Of a DNA stretch of 64,000 nucleotides, positions 38,570-47,354 are shown piece by piece. Made by a program: the position numbers and the translations under genes. Numbering within the stretch: the stretch's first letter is position 1; each line of letters begins with the position of its first letter. The notes under the pieces were generated by a model, which saw nothing but the letters and a program-made list of their open reading frames with translations, was not told the origin of the DNA and did not search any database. Source of the DNA: Streptomyces puniciscabiei (GTDB lineage: Bacteria; Actinomycetota; Actinomycetes; Streptomycetales; Streptomycetaceae); NCBI RefSeq assembly GCF_006715785.1, contig NZ_VFNX01000001.1:5064001-5128000 (forward strand). The letters run 5' to 3'.

Positions 38570-38607
38570 ATTTCTCGGGCGTGACCCATTTGTTTCGCAG
38601 AAGTTAA
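38570..38607 (-). promoter_or_regulatory. GlnR-box array of glnA (four half-sites)
   Basis: On the minus strand TTAAC (38603-38607), GAAAC (38592-38596), GTCAC (38581-38585) and GAAAT (38570-38574) are each separated by 6 bp. This is the complete consensus gTnAc-n6-GaAAc-n6-GtnAc-n6-GAAAc of Streptomyces GlnR sites, with the 11-bp period. It ends about 98 bp before the start codon and lies between glnA and the divergent RDD gene. Confidence 0.85.
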
Positions 38608-38682
38608 CCGGCCACCTCTCCACCGTAGCCCCGGCGCACCCCTCGGCGCAGGGCCCGAATCCGGGCGCAGTACCGTGGACGG

Positions 38683-39150
38683 GTGGACAACAGGCAAGCA
38701 CTCGGATCGTGGCTCTCCGGGCCCCGCGCGGCCATGGAAGAGGCCGGTGCGGACTTCGGCTACCGGGGCGAGCAGCTCGGCCTCCCCGAGGAGGGACCGG
38801 ACTCCATCGCCCGGCCCGGCCGGCGGCTCGGTGCGCTGGCGGTGGACTGGGGGCTCTGCCTCTTGATCGCATACGGTCTGATCGCCGACAGCTACCACAG
38901 CGCGGCCCAGGTCTGGGCGCCGATCATCCTGTTCGTGCTGATGGTGCTCACCCTCGGCACGGTCGGCTTCACCCCGGGCAAGCGGCTCTTCGGGCTCCGG
39001 GTGGTCGCCCTGGACACGGGCCGGGTGAACCCGCTGCGTGCCTTCCTGCGCACGGTGCTGCTCTTCCTCGCGATCCCGGCGCTGATCTGGGACCGGGACG
39101 GCCGCGGCCTGCACGACCGGCTCGCGAGGACCGTAGAGGTCCGTATCTGA
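38683..39150 (+). CDS. RDD-family membrane protein
   Basis: This 155-residue protein starts at the GTG at 38683. It has an RDD domain with the arginine at the membrane entry (SIARPGRRLGALAVDWGLCLLIAYGL), a second helix (APIILFVLMVLTLGTVGFTPGKRLFGLRVV, the conserved GFTPGKR stretch) and a final LRTVLLFLAIPALIWDRDGRGLHDRLARTVEV. RDD proteins are proposed ion or solute transporters; the role here is unknown. It is divergent from glnA. Its last codons and stop (TATCTGACCGCTCC, 39144-39157) recur word for word in the tandem array downstream. Confidence 0.88.
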   Translation: MDNRQALGSWLSGPRAAMEEAGADFGYRGEQLGLPEEGPDSIARPGRRLGALAVDWGLCLLIAYGLIADSYHSAAQVWAPIILFVLMVLTLGTVGFTPGKRLFGLRVVALDTGRVNPLRAFLRTVLLFLAIPALIWDRDGRGLHDRLARTVEVRI

Positions 39151-39180
39151 CCGCTCCGCTCCGTAACTGACCGTTCCGTA

Positions 39181-39360
39181 TCCGACGATCCCGGCGATAT
39201 CTGACCGCTCCCCGCGATATCCGACCGTTCCCGGCGGTATCCGACCGTTCCCGGCGGTATCCGACCGTTCCCGGCGGTATCCGACCGCTCCCCGCGATAT
39301 CCGACCGTTCCCGGCGGTATCCGACCGCTCCCCGCGATATCCGACCGATCCCGGCAATGG
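39181..39360. repeat. Array of 20-bp tandem repeats
   Basis: Nine 20-bp units fill 39181-39360. Two haplotypes alternate: A, CCGACCGTTCCCGGCGGTAT (39221, 39241, 39261, 39301), and B, CCGACCGCTCCCCGCGATAT (39281, 39321; a variant at 39201). They differ at three linked positions. The first and last units are degenerate. Twenty bp is not a multiple of three, so the array is not a coding repeat. It occupies most of the 265-bp gap between the RDD and flavin reductase genes, so it forms the 5' region of the latter. Confidence 0.92.
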
Positions 39361-39415
39361 CCCGGATGCCCCCCATCCGGTTGCCCGGTCACACCACCGG
39401 CGGCATCGTCGCGGT

Positions 39416-39916
39416 ATGACCGATGCTCAGGATGTGCTGGCGGCCGAGGTGGCGCCGGAGGACTTCCGGGACGCCATGGCCCGTTTTCCCTCGGGCGTGG
39501 TGGTGGTGACCGCCCGCTGCGAGGACGGCACCCCGCGCGGCTTCACGGCGAGCTCCTTCTGTTCCGTCTCCCTGGAGCCACCGCTGGTCCTGGTGTGTCT
39601 CTCGGACGCCGCCGACTCCGCGGCGGTCTTCGCGCGGTGCGAGCACTTCGCGGTGAGCGTGCTGGCCCCGGAGCACCAGCCGCTGGCCCTGCTGTTCGCC
39701 ACCAAGGGCGCGGACAAGTTCTCCGACGCCCTGCTGCAGCCGGGCCCGTCCGGACTGCCGACGGTGCGGCAGGCGCCCGTGCAGCTGGACTGTGCCGCAT
39801 ACGCGCGTTACCCGGCCGGGGATCACACGATCCTGGTCGGCCGGGTAACGGGGGTACGGCTGGGCGAGGGTTCGCCGATGGTCTACTGCGAGCGGGAGTT
39901 CCGGCGCCTGAACTGA
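39416..39916 (+). CDS. Flavin reductase-like FMN-binding protein
   Basis: This 166-residue protein belongs to the flavin reductase/HpaC family, which uses NAD(P)H to supply reduced FMN or FAD to a monooxygenase. Family motifs include FRDAMARFPSGVVVVTARCEDG, GFTASSFCSVSLEPPLVLVCLS and VSVLAPEHQPLA. The start ATG at 39416 is only about 55 bp after the 20-bp repeat array and has no strong Shine-Dalgarno, so its promoter and leader include the array. No partner monooxygenase gene is adjacent. The coding frame looks intact and of normal length. Confidence 0.87.
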   Translation: MTDAQDVLAAEVAPEDFRDAMARFPSGVVVVTARCEDGTPRGFTASSFCSVSLEPPLVLVCLSDAADSAAVFARCEHFAVSVLAPEHQPLALLFATKGADKFSDALLQPGPSGLPTVRQAPVQLDCAAYARYPAGDHTILVGRVTGVRLGEGSPMVYCEREFRRLN

Positions 39917-39935
39917 CGGGCCGGTACCACGGGGC

Positions 39936-40625
39936 TCAGCGGCCCTTCGGCATCCGCATGCCCTTGGGCATGGGCCCCTTCGGCAGCGGCATGTTGCTCA
40001 TCAGGTCGCCCATGGCCCGCAGCCGGTCGTTGGTGGCCGTCACCTGGGGGCCGGTGAGCACGCGCGGGAACTTCAGCATGGTCGTGCGCAGCTTCTTCAG
40101 CTCGACCTGGCCCTCGCCGTTGCCGACGATCACGTCGTGCACCGGTACGTCCGCGACGATCCGGTTCATCTTCTTCTTCTCGGCGGCGAGCAGGCTCTTC
40201 ACCCGGTTCGGGTTGCCCTCGGCGACCAGTACGATGCCGGCCTTGCCGACCGCCCGGTGCACCACGTCCTGGCTGCGGTTCATCGCCACCGCCGGGGTGG
40301 TCGTCCAGCCTCGGCCGATGTTGTCCAGCACGGCGGCCGCGGCGCCCGGCTGGCCCTCCATCTGGCCGAAGGCGGCGCGCTCGGCCCGGCGGCCGAACAC
40401 GATCGCCGTCGCCAGCAGGCCGATCAGCAGGCCGAAGATGCCCAGGTAGATCGGGTGGCCGAGCAAGAAGCCGATCACCAGGAAGACAGCGAGGGTGCCG
40501 ATGCCGACGGCCCCGAGCACAAGACCGATCTTCTTGTCGACCTTGCGGGTCATCTTGTAGGTGAGAGCGATCTGCTTCAGTCGCCCTGCGTTCGCGGCGT
40601 CCGCCGCGGGTTCCTTCCTCGCCAT
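39936..40625 (-). CDS. DUF4191 membrane protein
   Basis: This 229-residue DUF4191 protein has a charged N-terminus (MARKEPAADAANAGRLKQIALTYKMTRKVDKK), two closely spaced membrane helices (IGLVLGAVGIGTLAVFLVIGFLL and YLGIFGLLIGLLATAIVF, about residues 33-77) and a cytoplasmic tail. The tail has a conserved core (AVAMNRSQDVVHRAVGKAGIVLVAEG). The family is found beside lipA throughout actinobacteria, which suggests a link with lipoylation or the envelope, but no function is established. The C-terminus is a Met/Pro/Lys/Gly-rich tail. The short gene at 40691 and lipA lie upstream on the same strand. Confidence 0.87.
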   Translation of the reverse strand: MARKEPAADAANAGRLKQIALTYKMTRKVDKKIGLVLGAVGIGTLAVFLVIGFLLGHPIYLGIFGLLIGLLATAIVFGRRAERAAFGQMEGQPGAAAAVLDNIGRGWTTTPAVAMNRSQDVVHRAVGKAGIVLVAEGNPNRVKSLLAAEKKKMNRIVADVPVHDVIVGNGEGQVELKKLRTTMLKFPRVLTGPQVTATNDRLRAMGDLMSNMPLPKGPMPKGMRMPKGR

Positions 40626-40690
40626 GTCACGAAGTCTACGTGGCCCCGGGAGTGCGGACGACGGCAGTGCCCGGTGTCCGGCTGGTGGGC

Positions 40691-40888
40691 TCAGGAGCGG
40701 CCGGCGGCCTGCTCCAGGACGCGCTGCGCCTCGACCCGGTCCTTGGCGCGCCGGCGGTCCTCCAGCACGGAGGTCCAGGCGTTGCGCCGGGCGGTGCGCT
40801 GACCGCCGCTCATGAGCAGGGACTCGACGGCGCGGAGAGCATCGGTGAAGGACGGGATGGCGGTGGCGCGTACGGGCGCGGCCTGCAT
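40691..40888 (-). CDS. Small conserved-looking protein
   Basis: This 65-residue protein begins MQAAPVRATAIPSFTDALRAVESLLM and ends in a basic helical tail (RNAWTSVLEDRRRAKDRVEAQ). The ATG at 40888 is chosen because GGGGGACC lies upstream; a longer frame starting at 40942 runs through promoter-like sequence. It has no signal peptide or membrane helix. It lies between lipA and the DUF4191 gene, separated from lipA by a terminator. Function unknown. Confidence 0.68.
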   Translation of the reverse strand: MQAAPVRATAIPSFTDALRAVESLLMSGGQRTARRNAWTSVLEDRRRAKDRVEAQRVLEQAAGRS

Positions 40889-41014
40889 GATCGAGGTCCC
40901 CCCTCGGAGCGGGTGGTGTACGAGGCGTGATACCAGAGTCACTGATTGGTGTTACCAGGGCGTGTCCGACCGGTCAAACGCCAATGAAGCCTTGATACAG
41001 AGCACAGAAACGCC

Positions 41015-41065
41015 GACGCGGCCCTGACGCCCGCCCTCATCAGCGAGGACGGTCAGGACCGCGTC
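41015..41065 (-). terminator. Terminator of lipA
   Basis: GACGCGGCCCTGAC (41015-41028) and GTCAGGACCGCGTC (41052-41065) pair with one mismatch. The hairpin lies 67 bp past the lipA stop. The flanking 40889-41132 gap shows nothing else distinct. Confidence 0.65.
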
Positions 41066-41132
41066 GTCTCGGCCATTACTGGCCAGTAGCTACTTGTGCG
41101 CGAATTCACACGCGCCGGCGCACGCGCCGGGC

Positions 41133-42098
41133 TCACACCGCCTGGGTGGCGACGAACGAACCCCGCTTCTCGACGGCCATCTGGTACAGGCGTCCGGCGC
41201 GGTAGGAGGACCGCACCAGCGGACCCGACATCACACCGGAGAAGCCGATCTGCTCGGCCTCCTCCTTCAGCTCCACGAACTCCTGCGGCTTCACCCAGCG
41301 CTCGACCGGGTGGTGCCGGACGGAGGGGCGCAGGTACTGGGTGATGGTGACCAGCTCGCAGCCGGCGTCGTGCAGCTGCTTCAGCGCCTCGCTGACCTCC
41401 TCGCGGGTCTCGCCCATGCCGAGGATCAGGTTGGACTTGGTCACCAGGCCGTGGTCGCGGGCCTCGGTGATGACCTTCAGGGAGCGCTCGTAGCGGAAGC
41501 CGGGGCGGATCCGCTTGAAGATCCGGGGGACCGTCTCGACGTTGTGCGCGAAGACCTCGGGGCGCGAGGAGAAGACCTCCGCGAGCTGCTCGGGGACCGC
41601 GTTGAAGTCGGGGGCGAGGAGTTCGACCTTCGTACGGCCGCCCTCCCGCTCGGCGGTCTGCTGGTGGATCTGGCGCACGGTCTCGGCGTACAGCCAGGCG
41701 CCGCCGTCCTCCAGGTCGTCGCGGGCGACGCCGGTGATGGTGGCGTAGTTCAGGTCCATGGTGACCACGGACTCGCCGACGCGGCGGGGCTCGTCGCGGT
41801 CGAGCGCCTCGGGCTTGCCGGTGTCGATCTGGCAGAAGTCACAGCGCCGGGTGCACTGGTCGCCGCCGATGAGGAAGGTGGCCTCGCGGTCCTCCCAGCA
41901 CTCGTAGATGTTCGGGCAGCCGGCTTCCTGGCAGACCGTGTGCAGGCCCTCGCTCTTCACGAGGTTCTGCATCTTGGTGTACTCGGGGCCCATTTTCGCC
42001 CGGGTCTTGATCCACTCGGGCTTGCGCTCGATGGGGGTCTGGCTGTTGCGGACCTCCAGGCGCAGCATCTTGCGTCCGTCGGGTGCGACTGCGGACAC
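41133..42098 (-). CDS. lipA: Lipoyl synthase LipA
   Basis: This 321-residue radical-SAM enzyme inserts two sulphur atoms into the octanoyl chain on lipoyl domains. The two 4Fe-4S clusters are visible: the auxiliary cluster in [15 protein letters not shown] and the SAM cluster in [10 protein letters not shown] (CxxxCxxC). LILGMGET and [14 protein letters not shown] are further family motifs. The GTG at 42098 follows GGGAG and matches the usual N-terminus. lipB lies 120 bp upstream on the same strand. The target in this window is the E2 subunit at 56349. Confidence 0.95.
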   Translation of the reverse strand: MSAVAPDGRKMLRLEVRNSQTPIERKPEWIKTRAKMGPEYTKMQNLVKSEGLHTVCQEAGCPNIYECWEDREATFLIGGDQCTRRCDFCQIDTGKPEALDRDEPRRVGESVVTMDLNYATITGVARDDLEDGGAWLYAETVRQIHQQTAEREGGRTKVELLAPDFNAVPEQLAEVFSSRPEVFAHNVETVPRIFKRIRPGFRYERSLKVITEARDHGLVTKSNLILGMGETREEVSEALKQLHDAGCELVTITQYLRPSVRHHPVERWVKPQEFVELKEEAEQIGFSGVMSGPLVRSSYRAGRLYQMAVEKRGSFVATQAV

Positions 42099-42218
42099 GA
42101 CCGGCTCCCTGTAGCTTCGATTCTTCGGCGTACACCAGGGTACGCCCGTGTTCATTGCGCCCTGCCGACGAGATCAACCTCGCGGTCGCAGGGCGCATTC
42201 CCCCGGACGGCCGACGGC

Positions 42219-43016
42219 TCAGGCGGACGCCTTCTCGATCGTCCGCGGCCTGAGGTCCGCGTTCTCCAGGACGTCCTTCAGGTGCTTCTCGACCACCGGA
42301 AGGACCTCCTCGATGGTGACGTCCCGGCCCAGCTCGGCCGCGAGGGAGGCGACCCCCGCGTCCCGGATGCCGCACGGGATGATGCGGTCGAACCACTTGT
42401 TGTCGGGGTTCACGTTGAGGGCGAAGCCATGCATCGTGACGCCCTTGGCGACCCGGATGCCGATCGCGGCGATCTTGCGGTCCTCGCGGCGCTGGCCCGC
42501 GTTGGAGGGAGCGTACTCGGGGCCGTTCAGCCGGGGGTCGAACTCCGGGTCCTGCAGCCGCGGGTCGAAGTCCAGGGACAGCCCGCCGAGGGCGGGCCGC
42601 TGCTCGACCGGGTCGCCGAGCACCCACACGCCGCTGCGGCCCTCGACCCGGGTGGTCTCCACGCCGAACTCGGCGCAGGTGCGGATGAGGGCCTCCTCCA
42701 GGCGTCGTACGTGCGCGACCACGTCCACCGGGCGCGGAAGCTTCTGGATCGGGTAGCCCACCAGCTGGCCGGGGCCGTGCCAGGTGATCTTGCCGCCGCG
42801 GTCCACGTCGATGACCGGGGTGCCGTCCAGCGGGCGCTCGCTGTCCTCGGTGCGCCGGCCGGCCGTGTACACCGGGGGGTGCTCCAGGAGGATCACGGTG
42901 TCCGGGACCTCGTCGGCGAACCGGGCCGCGTGCACCCGGCGCTGCTCGTCCCAGGCCTCCTGGTACTCGACGGCATCCGCACCGAACCCCATGCGGACGA
43001 ACCGCAACTCACTCAC
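42219..43016 (-). CDS. lipB: Octanoyltransferase LipB
   Basis: This 265-residue enzyme moves octanoate from acyl carrier protein to the lipoyl domain lysine. Conserved parts are [48 protein letters not shown] (catalytic Lys region) and [14 protein letters not shown] (catalytic Cys). The start is GTG, after GGGAGG. Between GVWVLGD and KIAAIG there is an insertion of about 35 residues with the repeated motif FDPRL and a charged tail (RREDR), which short LipB proteins such as that of E. coli lack. lipA follows 120 bp downstream. Together they supply lipoylated E2. Confidence 0.94.
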   Translation of the reverse strand: MSELRFVRMGFGADAVEYQEAWDEQRRVHAARFADEVPDTVILLEHPPVYTAGRRTEDSERPLDGTPVIDVDRGGKITWHGPGQLVGYPIQKLPRPVDVVAHVRRLEEALIRTCAEFGVETTRVEGRSGVWVLGDPVEQRPALGGLSLDFDPRLQDPEFDPRLNGPEYAPSNAGQRREDRKIAAIGIRVAKGVTMHGFALNVNPDNKWFDRIIPCGIRDAGVASLAAELGRDVTIEEVLPVVEKHLKDVLENADLRPRTIEKASA

Positions 43017-43255
43017 GGCAAGCGCCTCCCTCAGCGAACCGGTGTGTCAGGCACGTAACGCGCCCACGCCACTGTACGTCCGACCGGCGCACGTCAGCCC
43101 TGCGGGCGTTCCTCACACGATCGGATGAATGCGCACCGAAAGCTGCGACCAGCTGCTCACTCTCCGCTACATTCGCGCCGTTCGTGAGGCCAAAAGGGCA
43201 GCTCACAGGCAATCCCGGCACTTCAGGAGCCGGAAGGCAGGAGACCGCACCGCAG

Positions 43256-44725
43256 ATGACGGACCGACCCGCGCAGCGCACCCCCAACCGCCAGCTCGCC
43301 GCGCTCATCGCAGAGGCGGGGTTCTCCAACGCGGGTCTGGCCCGTCGCGTCGACCAGCTCGGCCTGGAGCACGGGCTGGACCTCAGATACGACAAGACCT
43401 CGGTCACCCGCTGGCTGCGCGGACAGCAGCCGCGCGGGACGACCCCCGCCCTCATCGCCGAGGTGTTCACGCGCCGGCTCGGGCGCCGGCTCACGGCCCA
43501 GGACCTCGGCCTGGACGCCTGTGCGCCGGTGTACGCCGGGCTGGAGTTCGCGGCCACCCCGGAGGAGGCCGTCGACATCGTCAGCGGGCTGTGGCGCAAG
43601 GACTCCGGCAGCCACGCCGAGCTGCGCAAGATCGCGTTCACCCCGGCGGGGCTCGTGGTGCCCAGCCGGGACTGGCTGATCGGCAAGCCCGACGACCGGG
43701 TGGCCCGGGAACCGGCACTGCGGGTGCCCGCGCAGGGGCGGTCCGCCCCGGCCAGGCCCCAGGCCCGGGCCGTCCTGCCGCTGCCGCCCCGGGCGCGCGG
43801 ACAGGCCGAGCGAGCCCCCGGCAACAAGGTCACGGGCGGCGACATCAACGCGCTCCGCTCGGTCGGCGAGCTGTTCCGCACCCTCGACGACCGGTACGGC
43901 GGCGGCCACGCCCGGCAGGCCCTGGTGCGCTACCTGGAGCACGAGTGCGAGCCGATGCTCCGCGGCTCCTACGACGAGCAGACGGGCCGCAAGCTGTTCG
44001 CCGCGGCGGCCGACCTGACCCGGCTCGCGGGCTGGACCTCGTACGACATCGCCGCACACGGACTCGCCCAGCGTTACTTCGTGCAGGCCCTGCGGCTCGC
44101 CCAGGCGGCGGGCGACCGGGCGTACGGCTCCTTCGTCCTGGTCACCATGAGCCGCCAGGCCGTCTATCTCGGCCACGGCAGGGAGGCCGTACAGCTGGCC
44201 CGGGTCGCCCAGCAGGGCGCGGGGACCGGTGGCCCGCCGGTCGTGCAGGCGCTGCTGCACGCCGCCGAGGCGAGGGCGCACGGCGTGCTCGGCGAGGTGC
44301 GGGCGTGCACGGCGGCGCTGGTGCGGGCCGAGCGCGCCCTGGAAGCGGCCCGGCCCGGGGACGAGGTGCCGTACTGGGCCAAGTTCTTCGACGAGGCGCA
44401 GCTCGCCGACGAGTTCGGGCACTGCCACCGGGATCTGCAGCAGTTCCGGGCGGCCGCCCAGCACGCCGAACGCTCGCTCCAGCTCCGCGCGCCCGCCTAC
44501 GCCCGCAGCCGGCTCTTCTGCCGGGTCGTCCTCGCCACGGCCCGCCTCGGCCTCGGCGAACTCGACCAGGCGTGCGCCTTGGCCGCCGAGGCTGCGGGGC
44601 AGGCCGCGGAGATGCGGTCCGCTCGCGCGATCGAGTACGTGCGGGATTTCGAGCGCCGACTGGAGCCCTATCGAGATGCGGCACCGGTGCGGGGGTATCG
44701 GGAGAAGGTGGCGGCGTTGGGGTAG
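43256..44725 (+). CDS. HTH/TPR-type regulator related to NsdA-like proteins
   Basis: This 489-residue cytoplasmic protein has an N-terminal DNA-binding-like region (residues about 8-60: NRQLAALIAEAGFSNAGLARRVDQLG, SVTRWLRGQQPRGTTPALIAEVF). The rest is helical repeats (ALVRYLEHECEPMLRG, LTRLAGWTSYDIAAHGLAQRYFVQAL, ALLHAAEARAHGVLGEVRACTAALVRAE). This layout is that of the large Streptomyces regulator family that includes NsdA, a negative regulator of development and antibiotic production. It is therefore a candidate developmental regulator. The ATG at 43256 has GGAG 12 bases upstream. It is divergent from lipB, with a 239-bp gap in which I see no further gene. Confidence 0.78.
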   Translation: MTDRPAQRTPNRQLAALIAEAGFSNAGLARRVDQLGLEHGLDLRYDKTSVTRWLRGQQPRGTTPALIAEVFTRRLGRRLTAQDLGLDACAPVYAGLEFAATPEEAVDIVSGLWRKDSGSHAELRKIAFTPAGLVVPSRDWLIGKPDDRVAREPALRVPAQGRSAPARPQARAVLPLPPRARGQAERAPGNKVTGGDINALRSVGELFRTLDDRYGGGHARQALVRYLEHECEPMLRGSYDEQTGRKLFAAAADLTRLAGWTSYDIAAHGLAQRYFVQALRLAQAAGDRAYGSFVLVTMSRQAVYLGHGREAVQLARVAQQGAGTGGPPVVQALLHAAEARAHGVLGEVRACTAALVRAERALEAARPGDEVPYWAKFFDEAQLADEFGHCHRDLQQFRAAAQHAERSLQLRAPAYARSRLFCRVVLATARLGLGELDQACALAAEAAGQAAEMRSARAIEYVRDFERRLEPYRDAAPVRGYREKVAALG

Positions 44726-44756
44726 CCGGTTGCCTCTCGCCGTTGGGGGTGGCGGT

Positions 44757-44844
44757 TGTGCGCTTCGTCACGCGCCGTCGTGGCTTGTCGCGCCCACGCG
44801 GCGGAGCCGCATATCGATACGGCCCCGCGCCCCTGAGGGGCGCG
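44757..44844. repeat. Dispersed Streptomyces intergenic repeat with hairpin
   Basis: The 120-bp gap between converging genes contains CGCCCACGCGGCGGAGCCGC, GATACGGCCCCGCGCCCC and the hairpin CGCGCCCCTGAGGGGCGCG (44826-44844). These motifs recur between genes throughout Streptomyces chromosomes and often act as terminators for converging genes. A related element lies at 59783-59832. Confidence 0.7.
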
Positions 44845-44845
44845 T

Positions 44846-46210
44846 TTACGCCGCCCTCGGCAAAGTGGGCGCCGGATCTGCGCGATTCAGAGAACCCGTT
44901 GCCCCCAGGTCCGCCAGGATCGCGCCCGTGGCCCGGTGCGCGGAGTGCAGCGCGCCCTGGACCGTGCTGGTGTCGCGGTGGTCGCCGCAGACGTAGAGGC
45001 CGGCGAGCAGGCGTACGGGGCGGCGCAGGTCGTGGGGTGGGCGCATCGCCGGGACCGCCTCCGGGGTGTGGTGCACCGCCAGCGTCTCCCAGCGGCGCGT
45101 CGAGGTGCCGTAGAGCCGGGAGAGGTGGATGCGGACGGCGGTGTCGATCCCCTCCGGCGGTGTGCCGAGCACGGTCGAGGAGATCAGCACCCGGCCGACC
45201 GGCGCACGGCTGGGGTCCACGTTGCTGAGCACCGCCGTGTGCGCCACCGGCCCGCCACGGTCTGCGTCCAGCAGCAGTGAGGTGCCGGTCGGAAAGGCCG
45301 CCGCCGGATCGTCGGTGGTGTGGTGGACCACGGTCACCGGGTGGAAGGCCGGCACCCTCAGGCCCGGAAGCAGCTCCGCCGCCGCCCGCGCGTCGGTCGC
45401 CAGCAGCACCGCCCGGCAGCGGATCGCGCCGTGCTCGGCGGTGGCCACCGAGGTCGTGGACACCGAGGTGACCCGCACGCCGGTGTGCACGGTGCCCGGC
45501 GGCAGCGCCCGCGCCAGCAGTTCCGGCAGCACGTCCGCGCCGCCCTCCGGCACACCCAGCCGGCCGCTCGCGAAGGCGCGCAGCGCGAGGTCGGCGCACC
45601 GGCTGGAGGTGGTCAGCTCCGGGTCGCACAGCAGGGCGGCGAGCAGCGGGCGCAGGAAGCCGTCGATCGTGCGCGGCGGCATCCCGCGCCGGGCGAGGGC
45701 CTGCCGGGCGGGCATCTCGGGGCGGGCCAGGATGCGTTCGACCGGGGTGGCGGCGAGCCGCCCCAACGCGGAGCCCAGCCGGGCCTGGTCGACCGCGCCG
45801 CCCACCGGTGTACCGGTCCGGCCGGGAGTGGCCGCCGGTCCCCTGGGGGCGCTCGCGAGGGCGCGCACCACATGAAGTGCGCCCCTCGTGCTCCTCCCGG
45901 TCGCCGGTGCGCCCGCGCGCTGGGTGCGTCCGTCGCGGTGCAGCAGGACGCCCGGCGCGAAGGTGCGCAGGACCAGGGAGTCCAGGCCCGGGGTCGTGCG
46001 GAGTTCGGGGTAGGACGTGGACAGCAGCTGTCCGATGCGGTCGAGCCGGAAGCCGTCGACCTTCTCCGTCGACATGCGGCCGCCGACGTAAGGGGCGGCC
46101 TCGAGGACTGCGGTCGATATTCCTGCGCTGGTCAGCCGATGGGCCGCCGAGAGTCCGGCGATTCCGGCTCCCACGATGACGACGTCCACCTGGTACGCGG
46201 GCTCAAGCAC
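44846..46210 (-). CDS. FAD-dependent amine oxidase/phytoene desaturase-like oxidoreductase
   Basis: This 454-residue flavoprotein has the dinucleotide-binding motif VDVVIVGAGIAGLSAAHRL at residues 8-26 and the following VLEAAPYVGGRMSTEKVDGFRLDRIGQLLS, as in the amine oxidase/desaturase family. The C-terminal FAD segment (GLYVCGDHRDTSTVQGALHSAHRATGAIL) is present. It is probably cytoplasmic. The substrate is unknown; no carotenoid or polyamine genes lie near. It is convergent with the NsdA-like gene. The 182-bp gap upstream (46211-46392) shows no gene. Confidence 0.88.
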   Translation of the reverse strand: MLEPAYQVDVVIVGAGIAGLSAAHRLTSAGISTAVLEAAPYVGGRMSTEKVDGFRLDRIGQLLSTSYPELRTTPGLDSLVLRTFAPGVLLHRDGRTQRAGAPATGRSTRGALHVVRALASAPRGPAATPGRTGTPVGGAVDQARLGSALGRLAATPVERILARPEMPARQALARRGMPPRTIDGFLRPLLAALLCDPELTTSSRCADLALRAFASGRLGVPEGGADVLPELLARALPPGTVHTGVRVTSVSTTSVATAEHGAIRCRAVLLATDARAAAELLPGLRVPAFHPVTVVHHTTDDPAAAFPTGTSLLLDADRGGPVAHTAVLSNVDPSRAPVGRVLISSTVLGTPPEGIDTAVRIHLSRLYGTSTRRWETLAVHHTPEAVPAMRPPHDLRRPVRLLAGLYVCGDHRDTSTVQGALHSAHRATGAILADLGATGSLNRADPAPTLPRAA

Positions 46211-46392
46211 GAGGCCCCTCCTGTGGTTGCGCGGCCGGTGGAGACGTCATGCCCCCAACTGGCTCCGGGGATACCCGAGTTCGCGTCGAGGTTAGGTCCG
46301 TGATCGGTCACAAGCAGTCGCGCATCAACAGGGCACGGTCGCATGGAGGTCGCATGCGGTCACGTCTGTTCGCCGGTGTTGCAGACGCCGGC

Positions 46393-47280
46393 TCACCCCG
46401 CGGAGCGAATCGCCTCCTCGATCCCCGGGAACGCGAACCGGAACCCCGACTCCAACAGCCGCCTCGGCACCACCCGTTGGCTGCCCAGCACATCCCCCGC
46501 CATGTCGCCCAGCACCACCCGCAGCACCGGCGCCGGAACCGCGAAGGGGGCCGGGCGGTGCAGCACCCGCGCCATCGCCGCCGTGATCTCACGGTTCGTC
46601 AGCGGCTGCGGGGCCGTCAGGTTGAACGGCCCGGACAGGGTGTCGTCGTCGATGAGACGGCGGAGCGCGGCGACCTCGTCGTGCAGCGAGATGTACGACC
46701 AGTACTGCCGCCCGTCGCCCAGCCGCCCCCCGAGCCCCGCCCGGAACAGCGGGAACAACCGCCCCCAGGCCCCGCCGCCGCGCGCCACCACCAGGCCCGT
46801 GCGCGCGAACACCGTCCGCACGCCCGCCTCCTGCGCGGGCGCCGCCGCCTCCTCCCACTCCAGGCACAGCGAGGGCAGGAAACCGTCGCCCGGTGGGGCG
46901 TCCTCGTCCACCGTCCGGTCGCCGGTGTCGCCGTAGATGCCGATCGCGCTGCCGCTGACGAAGACCCGCGGCGGCTCGGGCAGCGCGGCCACCGCCTCCG
47001 CCAGCGCGGCCGTGCCCAGCACCCGGCTGTCCCGCAGCACCCGCTTGTACGACGGCGTCCAGCGCCGGTCGCCGATCCCGGCCCCGGCGAGGTTCACCAC
47101 CGCGGCACAGCCTCTCAGCCCGCCCGCGTCGACGTACTGGCCCTCGGGGTCCCAGCAGACCTCGTCCGGGCCCGCGGCCGCCCGGCGCACCAGTCGTACC
47201 ACCTCGTGCCCGTCCGCGGTCAGCGACCGCACCAGGGCGCTGCCGATCAGCCCGGACGCCCCGGCCACCGCGATGCGCAT
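46393..47280 (-). CDS. TIGR01777-family NAD-dependent epimerase-like protein
   Basis: This 295-residue extended SDR of the TIGR01777 (YfcH/SulA-like) family begins MRIAVAGASGLIGSALVRSL. It continues with VVNLAGAGIGDRRWTPSYKRVLRDSRV, SAIGIYGDTGDRTVDED and FNLTAPQPLTNREITAAMARVL. The C-terminal domain (PVLRVVLGDMAGDVLGSQRVVPRRL) is the characteristic DUF1731-type region. The substrate is unknown. The ATG at 47280 starts right before the Rossmann motif; an ATG three codons upstream is equally possible. It is divergent from the GNAT gene with a 74-bp gap. Confidence 0.88.
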   Translation of the reverse strand: MRIAVAGASGLIGSALVRSLTADGHEVVRLVRRAAAGPDEVCWDPEGQYVDAGGLRGCAAVVNLAGAGIGDRRWTPSYKRVLRDSRVLGTAALAEAVAALPEPPRVFVSGSAIGIYGDTGDRTVDEDAPPGDGFLPSLCLEWEEAAAPAQEAGVRTVFARTGLVVARGGGAWGRLFPLFRAGLGGRLGDGRQYWSYISLHDEVAALRRLIDDDTLSGPFNLTAPQPLTNREITAAMARVLHRPAPFAVPAPVLRVVLGDMAGDVLGSQRVVPRRLLESGFRFAFPGIEEAIRSAG

Positions 47281-47354
47281 ACGCTCCATGGCCCCAGCAT
47301 GCCCCGGCGAAAGCCCCGTGAGGCGCTGCGGCGGGGCGCCGTAGGCTGATCGTC

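Noticed and set aside
38557..39357. Minus-strand open frame across the RDD gene and the 20-bp array, translating into GYRRERSD-type repeats
   Set aside because: The repeat peptide comes from reading the non-coding array. No ribosome binding site, no domain, and it overlaps a real RDD gene.
39181..39360. CRISPR array
   Set aside because: Units are contiguous 20-mers without spacers and no cas genes are present.
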